From Pseudomonadota bacterium (GTDB lineage Bacteria; Myxococcota_A; Polyangia; Polyangiales; Polyangiaceae), in assembly GCA_023428245.1 (NCBI GenBank), contig JAEYYX010000096.1:1-10723 (forward strand): a stretch of DNA of 10,723 nt. Direction: 5' to 3'. Of this stretch, positions 6,837-10,723 are shown piece after piece (position 1 is the first letter of the stretch; every line of letters starts with the position of its first letter). Position numbers and translations under genes: made by a program. The notes beneath the pieces are model-generated. The model was not told the DNA's origin and ran no database searches. It saw only the letters and a list, made by a program, of their open reading frames with translations.

Positions 6837-7432
6837 TTCTCCCCTCGTCTCTCGTCGTCACCTGGCGCGCTCGCGCCACAGCGCCATCATCTCTCGATCA
6901 GGTCCAGGAGCTCCTCCACCGTTGGGTATCCGGTCGGGTGCTCGACGACATCCTTGTAGATGTCGCTGACTACCGCCACGTTCCTCAGGGTCCTGGCCTG
7001 TTTGTGATCGGTCACTCTGCGAACTACCAGCTCCGCGTCGACCAGGACACTTGGGAGTTTTCCTGTCAACAAAAGCCGCGCACCGAAGGTGACCTCGATC
7101 CGCTCCGCAGCGTCTTCGAGCGTAGCGTCTTTGCCTGTCATCGACTCGAGACCGACCTGAAGGCCAAGGGCCTCTTCGATCCCACCCGGGTTCGCATCGG
7201 CTCCTACGACCGTCGCTTCTGGGATCTGACCGAGCGTCCGCTCAGTGTCCTCTCCGCGTCCATCGAAGCGCGCCTCGGTCCACTGCTCCTGTCGGCGCCG
7301 CGCCTCGAGATCGTCACAGGCGGAGCGGCACCCGCCCTGGCCGTCTCCTGGACCGCTCCTCGAACTTTCGACGAACTCAACGAGCGCATTGCCGAGGTCG
7401 CGTCGACCCGCGCCGATGCGCTGCGGAGCTGA
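6833..7432 (+). CDS. Conserved-looking hypothetical protein coupled to the reductase
   Basis: I do not recognise a characterised family in this 199-residue protein. Its GTG start overlaps the reductase stop (GTGA at 6833-6836), a classical arrangement for translational coupling, and it ends 50 bases before the next gene. Codon use is like its neighbours. There is no signal peptide, membrane span or cysteine cluster (only two Cys, at 78 and 102), so it is probably a soluble cytoplasmic protein. Residues 38-72 look like a compact alpha/beta core: DDILVDVADYRHV, then QGPGLFVIGH (52-61), then ANYQLRVD. A helix at 88-110 and a second beta-alpha region at 118-170 follow, with a charged helix at the end. 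The coupling suggests a job with the reductase, such as assembly, siroheme or electron supply, or regulation. This is inference from position only. Confidence 0.75.
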   Translation: MILPSSLVVTWRARATAPSSLDQVQELLHRWVSGRVLDDILVDVADYRHVPQGPGLFVIGHSANYQLRVDQDTWEFSCQQKPRTEGDLDPLRSVFERSVFACHRLETDLKAKGLFDPTRVRIGSYDRRFWDLTERPLSVLSASIEARLGPLLLSAPRLEIVTGGAAPALAVSWTAPRTFDELNERIAEVASTRADALRS

Positions 7433-7482
7433 AGCACCGGACGGTCTCGAGAGCACCCGCCTCAGCTGCTATTGTCGGACGC

Positions 7483-8919
7483 ATGCGCGCTCGGTGGGGG
7501 ATGGTGTTCGTGCTCGCGTGGGGAACGAACGGATGCGGAGGTCGGTCGCCCTTCGAGCAGCTGCTCACGAGCGATCCTGAGGGCTCCGGGGGCAACGCTC
7601 GAGGAGCGAGCGGGGGCGCTCAGAATAGCGGAGGCGACGGCGGGCGAAGCAACGCGGGCGGGGGGCGATGGAAAGAGAGCGATTCCTTGGGCGGAGCCGC
7701 TGACGCGATGGAAGTGTGTGGGCAGGTCGCGACTGGAAATGTCTTCATCGGCTCTTCGTCCGACGCCGCAGCCCTCAAAGGGGTCGGAAGGATTCACGGG
7801 AGTCTCTTGATCACCGGAGACGTCGTCGATCTCGATGATCTCGATTGTTTGCAAGAGGTGATGGGAGATCTCCACATTCGCGAGACGACGAAACTCACCC
7901 GACTCGCCGGACTCGGTGGGCTCAGGAAGGTCCACGGAGCTCTTCGCATTGGACGAACGTGCCCCTCTTTTTTCACCGAATGCATCGGGAATCCCGTGCT
8001 CAAAGACACCTCGAGTCTGGATGAACTCGAACTGGCAGGGAAGGTGTTCGTTCAATTCAATCCCGTGCTCACCAACCTTCCGCTGAGCGCCCTACAGAGC
8101 GCCCAGGAAATCACGATTCATGATAACCCGTCCCTGACCGACGTCCGATTGGACGCTCTCGAGAGCGTCGGCTCACTCCAGGTGTCGCGCTGCGGAAACC
8201 TCCGCGAACTGTTCTGCCGTGACCTTTCGAGCGCCGGGAGCATCGACCTAGAAGAGGTCGGGCTGGACAGAGAATCCCCCGGTCAACTCTACTTGGCGAA
8301 TCTGCGCGCAGCGTCAACGATCTCCATGCAGGAAACGGGAGCCCTCAGGCTGGACTTGCCTCGGCTCGTCACGGTCGATGTTCTGGATGTCACGAGGAAT
8401 CCCTTCCTCCGAGACCTTACGATCCCCACGCTCACTACGGCCGAGAGCATCCTCATCCAGGGCAATAGGGAACTCGTTCAGTTGCACTTCAAGTCGCTCT
8501 GGAAGGCCTCGTCTCTCCATTTCAACTCGAATCCGCGCGTAGAGTCCCTCGCGGGCTTTCCTGCGCTTCTCGATATCGATGGCCTCAGCATCGCTGCCAA
8601 CGCATCCTTGACGAGCATCGACGTGTTCAGCGAAGTTCGAGTGCTGAGGAGTGAGCTCGAGCTCCGGAACAATCCAGCTTTGACGAAGCTCGTGGGTTTC
8701 AAGAGCCTTGCCCATGTCGGCGAGCTCACCATCTCCGGAAACGCATCCATAACGACTCTTTCGGAGCTCACATCTCTCCGCTCCGCGGACTCCCTCAGAA
8801 TCTCCGAGAACCAGAGTCTTCCGATGTGCGAAGCCGAACGGTTTCGTAGTCAAGTTGCGGTCACTGGCGAAGTAGACCTCGACGCGAACCACGGCACCGG
8901 GAGCTGCGACGAACCGTAG
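7483..8919 (+). CDS. Lipoprotein with receptor-L-domain/LRR-like repeat solenoid (paralogue 1)
   Basis: The 478-residue protein begins with a short basic and hydrophobic signal leading to Cys18 (NGCGG), a relaxed lipobox. A Gly/Ser/Asn-rich linker covers about residues 33-71. From residue 79 on it is a solenoid of 22-23-residue units with the plan L-x-x-L-x-x-x-x-L-x-x-a-x-x-L-x-I-x-x-N-x-x, for example at 196-217, 309-330, 331-352, 400-422 and 423-445. This resembles the bacterial receptor-L-domain/LRR-like class, a parallel right-handed beta-helix usually used for binding. Cysteines at 79, 122, 160, 167, 237, 245, 449 and 475 are even in number and could all pair. The C-terminal cap LPMCEAERF (446-454) recurs in the next gene. 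It should be lipid-anchored at the envelope, perhaps surface exposed. ATG 7483 is preferred for its basic n-region; ATG 7501 is possible. The Shine-Dalgarno is weak. Confidence 0.82.
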   Translation: MRARWGMVFVLAWGTNGCGGRSPFEQLLTSDPEGSGGNARGASGGAQNSGGDGGRSNAGGGRWKESDSLGGAADAMEVCGQVATGNVFIGSSSDAAALKGVGRIHGSLLITGDVVDLDDLDCLQEVMGDLHIRETTKLTRLAGLGGLRKVHGALRIGRTCPSFFTECIGNPVLKDTSSLDELELAGKVFVQFNPVLTNLPLSALQSAQEITIHDNPSLTDVRLDALESVGSLQVSRCGNLRELFCRDLSSAGSIDLEEVGLDRESPGQLYLANLRAASTISMQETGALRLDLPRLVTVDVLDVTRNPFLRDLTIPTLTTAESILIQGNRELVQLHFKSLWKASSLHFNSNPRVESLAGFPALLDIDGLSIAANASLTSIDVFSEVRVLRSELELRNNPALTKLVGFKSLAHVGELTISGNASITTLSELTSLRSADSLRISENQSLPMCEAERFRSQVAVTGEVDLDANHGTGSCDEP

Positions 8920-9109
8920 GGCCGCGAACTGGAGATGAGCTCGCGCGTCGATCAGGCGCCCCCCCTCTCCCGACCTCGACCGGGCGCGCGGCCTGAAACA
9001 GCGAGCGAAAGTGGAATCCTTTGATACGGGCGGGAACAGTCCCGTGATCCGTACGAACGCTACCCCGCGGGCCATTGCGCCAGGTCCTCCCCCTTCTACC
9101 ACATCGAAC
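8920..9109. other. Intergenic region between the two solenoid lipoprotein genes
   Basis: No gene is seen in this stretch. Right after the stop codon, GGCCGCG (8920-8926) can pair with CGCGGCC (8987-8993) over a 60-base loop, a weak candidate for a terminator-like or structured 3' end. At 9023-9049, GATACGGG can pair with CCCGTGATC (one bulged G), and the alternative hairpin CGGGA/TCCCG at 9031-9044 competes with it. No consensus -35/-10 pair was found, so whether the second gene has its own promoter is unclear. Confidence 0.35.
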
Positions 9110-10636
9110 ATGCGCGCGAGGCGGACTCTCCTCTTGGGACTCTTGACCTATGGGTGTGGGCTCACGACCTCCGACCCGAACACGCCGGAGGATGGGCCTC
9201 TCACAGGCAACGCCTCCGGCGCGGGACAAAGCGCGGGTGGGCGGAGCGCGGGTGGTCAGGGAGGGTACGGCTCCAGCTCGGGACCCGCTGGCGGCAGTAC
9301 GGCAAGCGGTGGGACTACCGTTGGCGGTGGACCCACAGGAGCGACGGGCGGGACGAGCACGGGCGCTGGTGGTTCAGGCAACCCGGAGGCGTGCACGGGG
9401 ACCAGAGCCGTCGCCCAAGCGCTCTACCTTCGAAACCAACGCGACGTGGAGACCTTCGGAAACGTCCGGCGCTTCGAAGGGAGCCTCTATATCACGGGCG
9501 ACGTGGTCGACTTATCTCCGCTCGCCTGTCTAACCGAGATCACCGGGGAACTCGGCGTCTTCGAGACGACAAAGCTGAGAAGCCTGACCGGGCTCGAGGC
9601 GCTCCGCAGCGTCGGCGGCCTGGTCGCCATCGGACACTATTGCACGACGAAGCAGTCCGAGTGCGTCGGGAACCCCTCGCTCGAAGACGTGAACGCTCTC
9701 CATGGTCTCGAGTCGGCCTCGAAGATCTTGATCCGCCCGAAGTGCGCCGAGGACGAGGGTGGGCCTCACGATTGCGCGTTCAACGCCGCGCTCAAGAGCG
9801 TTTCTTTCGATAGCTTGCGGGAGGCAGAGAGCGTCGAGCTCGAGAGGAACCCGCTCCTCGAAGAGGCCCATTTCAACGCCCTCGAGAGCGCGTCTGCCCT
9901 GAAGGTGATCAAGAGCGAGCCTCTTCGAGTCCTCAGCTTCGAGAGCCTGACCACTCTCGGAGAACTTTACATCAACGATGCCCGCGCCCTCGAAGAGCTC
10001 CGGATGCCCGAGCTCGTTCATAGCGACCGCATCGAGATGGTCTTCGTCGCTCTGAAAGATCTCGGTGGCCTCGGGAGCCTGAAAACTCTCGGACTCCTCG
10101 ATCTGAACTATAACGAGCTGCGGTCCCTCCGCGGCCTCGAGAAGCTCTCCTCTGCCCGTTCGATCGGAATTGTGAACCACGCCGAGCTCGAGTCCATCGA
10201 GGCCCTCAGCTCCCTCGAGAGCGTGAGTGAGGACATCTATCTCTTCTCGAACCCTCGGCTCGAGTCCCTGCACGGGCTCGAAAGCCTGGAGCAGGCGAAC
10301 GGAGTCACGATCGCCTATTGTCATGCTCTCGAAGACCTCGAGCCGCTCAGCTCCCTGAAAACGGTCCAGAGCTGGCTGGAAATCCGCGGCAACGAGGGCC
10401 TCCTCTCACTCCACGGTCTCGAGAAGCTCGAAACAACGAAGAGCCTATCGATCGAATCGAACCCTCTGCTTCCGAACCTAAAAGGACTCGACGGTTTCCA
10501 GAGCGTCGAATCCCTGAGTATCTCTAGGAATGTCGTCCTACCGACGTGCGAGGCGGAGCGTTTCGCAGCTCGCCTCATGATCGACGACAGCCCGTCGATC
10601 GCCTACAATGACGACCTCGGGATTTGTGCGCCGTAA
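9110..10636 (+). CDS. Lipoprotein with receptor-L-domain/LRR-like repeat solenoid (paralogue 2)
   Basis: This 508-residue protein is the tandem paralogue of the gene before it. The signal MRARRTLLLGLLTYGC ends at Cys16, the probable lipid-anchor residue. A Gly/Ser/Thr linker fills residues 32-91. The solenoid starts near Cys95, and its first turns (124-159) match paralogue 1 (106-141) at 23 of 36 residues, including ITGDVVDL and ETTKL. Cys95, 140, 178, 185, 480 and 506 have counterparts in paralogue 1. Cys212 and Cys222 bracket an inserted loop not present there, and Cys404 seems unpaired. Residues 337-476 are six very regular 23-24-residue repeats. The cap LPTCEAERF (477-485) is shared. The protein is rich in Glu and Leu. 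Envelope or surface binding is likely; the ligand is unknown. The ATG at 9110 is chosen because it puts the signal peptide at the N-terminus; an ATG at 9011 would add 33 polar residues. There is no clear Shine-Dalgarno. Confidence 0.82.
   Translation: MRARRTLLLGLLTYGCGLTTSDPNTPEDGPLTGNASGAGQSAGGRSAGGQGGYGSSSGPAGGSTASGGTTVGGGPTGATGGTSTGAGGSGNPEACTGTRAVAQALYLRNQRDVETFGNVRRFEGSLYITGDVVDLSPLACLTEITGELGVFETTKLRSLTGLEALRSVGGLVAIGHYCTTKQSECVGNPSLEDVNALHGLESASKILIRPKCAEDEGGPHDCAFNAALKSVSFDSLREAESVELERNPLLEEAHFNALESASALKVIKSEPLRVLSFESLTTLGELYINDARALEELRMPELVHSDRIEMVFVALKDLGGLGSLKTLGLLDLNYNELRSLRGLEKLSSARSIGIVNHAELESIEALSSLESVSEDIYLFSNPRLESLHGLESLEQANGVTIAYCHALEDLEPLSSLKTVQSWLEIRGNEGLLSLHGLEKLETTKSLSIESNPLLPNLKGLDGFQSVESLSISRNVVLPTCEAERFAARLMIDDSPSIAYNDDLGICAP
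10118..10537 (+). repeat. Six tandem LRR-like protein repeats (23-24 residues each)
   Basis: Within the second lipoprotein, residues 337-476 divide without gaps into units of 23, 24, 23, 24, 23 and 23 residues. The consensus is L-x-S-L-x-G-L-x-x-L-x-x-x-x-x-L-x-I-x-x-N-x-x. Units 1, 3 and 5 carry a GL at the central position (RGLEKL, HGLESL, HGLEKL). Units 2 and 4 carry an LSSL variant (EALSSL, EPLSSL). The repeat is recognisable at protein level; DNA identity between units is only patchy. Confidence 0.7.
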
Positions 10637-10723
10637 CGGGCATATCGCGCGCAGTCCCTCATCTCTCGTTGACCCAGCGCGAGGAAGCGAGAGAACAAAA
10701 CGAAAGCGGGCGCGGCCGAAGGC
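10637..10723. other. 3' flank of the second solenoid gene with a hairpin
   Basis: No gene is visible before the right edge. TCTCTCG at 10662-10668 is the exact reverse complement of CGAGAGA at 10688-10694 with a 19-base loop. It begins 26 bases after the stop codon and is followed by ACAAAACG, not a T-run. It could be the terminator or a structured 3' end for the upstream gene; this is tentative. Confidence 0.35.

Noticed and set aside
9011..9109. Upstream ATG start for the second solenoid lipoprotein
   Set aside because: It would place 33 polar residues before an otherwise clear lipoprotein signal peptide.
8314..9111. Minus-strand open frame of 265 codons across the end of the first solenoid gene
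   Set aside because: Antisense to repeat units; the sense frame has signal peptide, repeats and conserved cysteines.
9530..10324. Minus-strand open frame of 264 codons opposite the second solenoid gene
   Set aside because: Its Leu/Glu-rich regularity is the mirror of the sense repeats, so it is an antisense shadow.
10118..10537. Regular repeats considered as a CRISPR or DNA satellite array
   Set aside because: The periodicity is at protein level with codon-level divergence, lies inside an open reading frame, and has no identical repeat/spacer structure.

Overview
The window is GC-rich, closely packed DNA with strong G/C preference at third codon positions. It encodes several secreted proteins built as lipoprotein signal, then Gly/Ser-rich linker, then folded domain. 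That style, together with receptor-L-domain/LRR-like lipoproteins, a Cys-rich SGNH-hydrolase-like lipoprotein and a multi-winged-helix protein of unknown role, suggests a myxobacterium, probably of the Polyangiales/Sorangium type. This is inferred from style, not from a marker gene. I see no rRNA, tRNA, CRISPR array, transposase, integrase or phage gene.

Left part (1-2258): the C-terminal tail of a Gly-rich protein (1-162) runs off the left edge. Ten bases later comes a zinc-dependent succinylglutamate desuccinylase/aspartoacylase-family enzyme (173-1111, +). Convergent with it is a lipoprotein with a Cys-rich region, a Gly/Ser linker and an SGNH-hydrolase-like domain (1140-2258, -). This domain keeps the GDS serine but has Asn where the catalytic His is expected.

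Centre-left (2288-3565): a minus-strand protein with three helix-turn-helix-like segments lies directly upstream of the SGNH lipoprotein and probably shares its transcript. Between it and the next gene is a 256-base non-coding stretch holding four closely spaced perfect-arm stem-loops.

Centre (3566-7432): this is the metabolic core. A LysR-type regulator (-) is divergent from a siroheme/[4Fe-4S] nitrite/sulfite reductase (+). They share an AT-rich regulatory region containing a 12-bp palindrome and a perfect TATAAT. The reductase carries a roughly 135-residue C-terminal extension. It overlaps by GTGA an unrecognised 199-residue protein, which is probably translationally coupled and acts with it. 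The simplest reading is a LysR-controlled assimilatory sulfite or nitrite reduction operon.

Right part (7483-10636): two tandem, paralogous lipoproteins with Gly-rich linkers and long repeat solenoids of 22-24 residues. They share cysteine positions and a common C-terminal cap, and are probably displayed on the cell surface. Their role is unknown.

All intergenic stretches are shorter than 300 bases. The most interesting items are the duplicated solenoid lipoproteins, the altered SGNH active site, the reductase extension with its coupled partner, and the stem-loop cluster between the winged-helix gene and the LysR gene.
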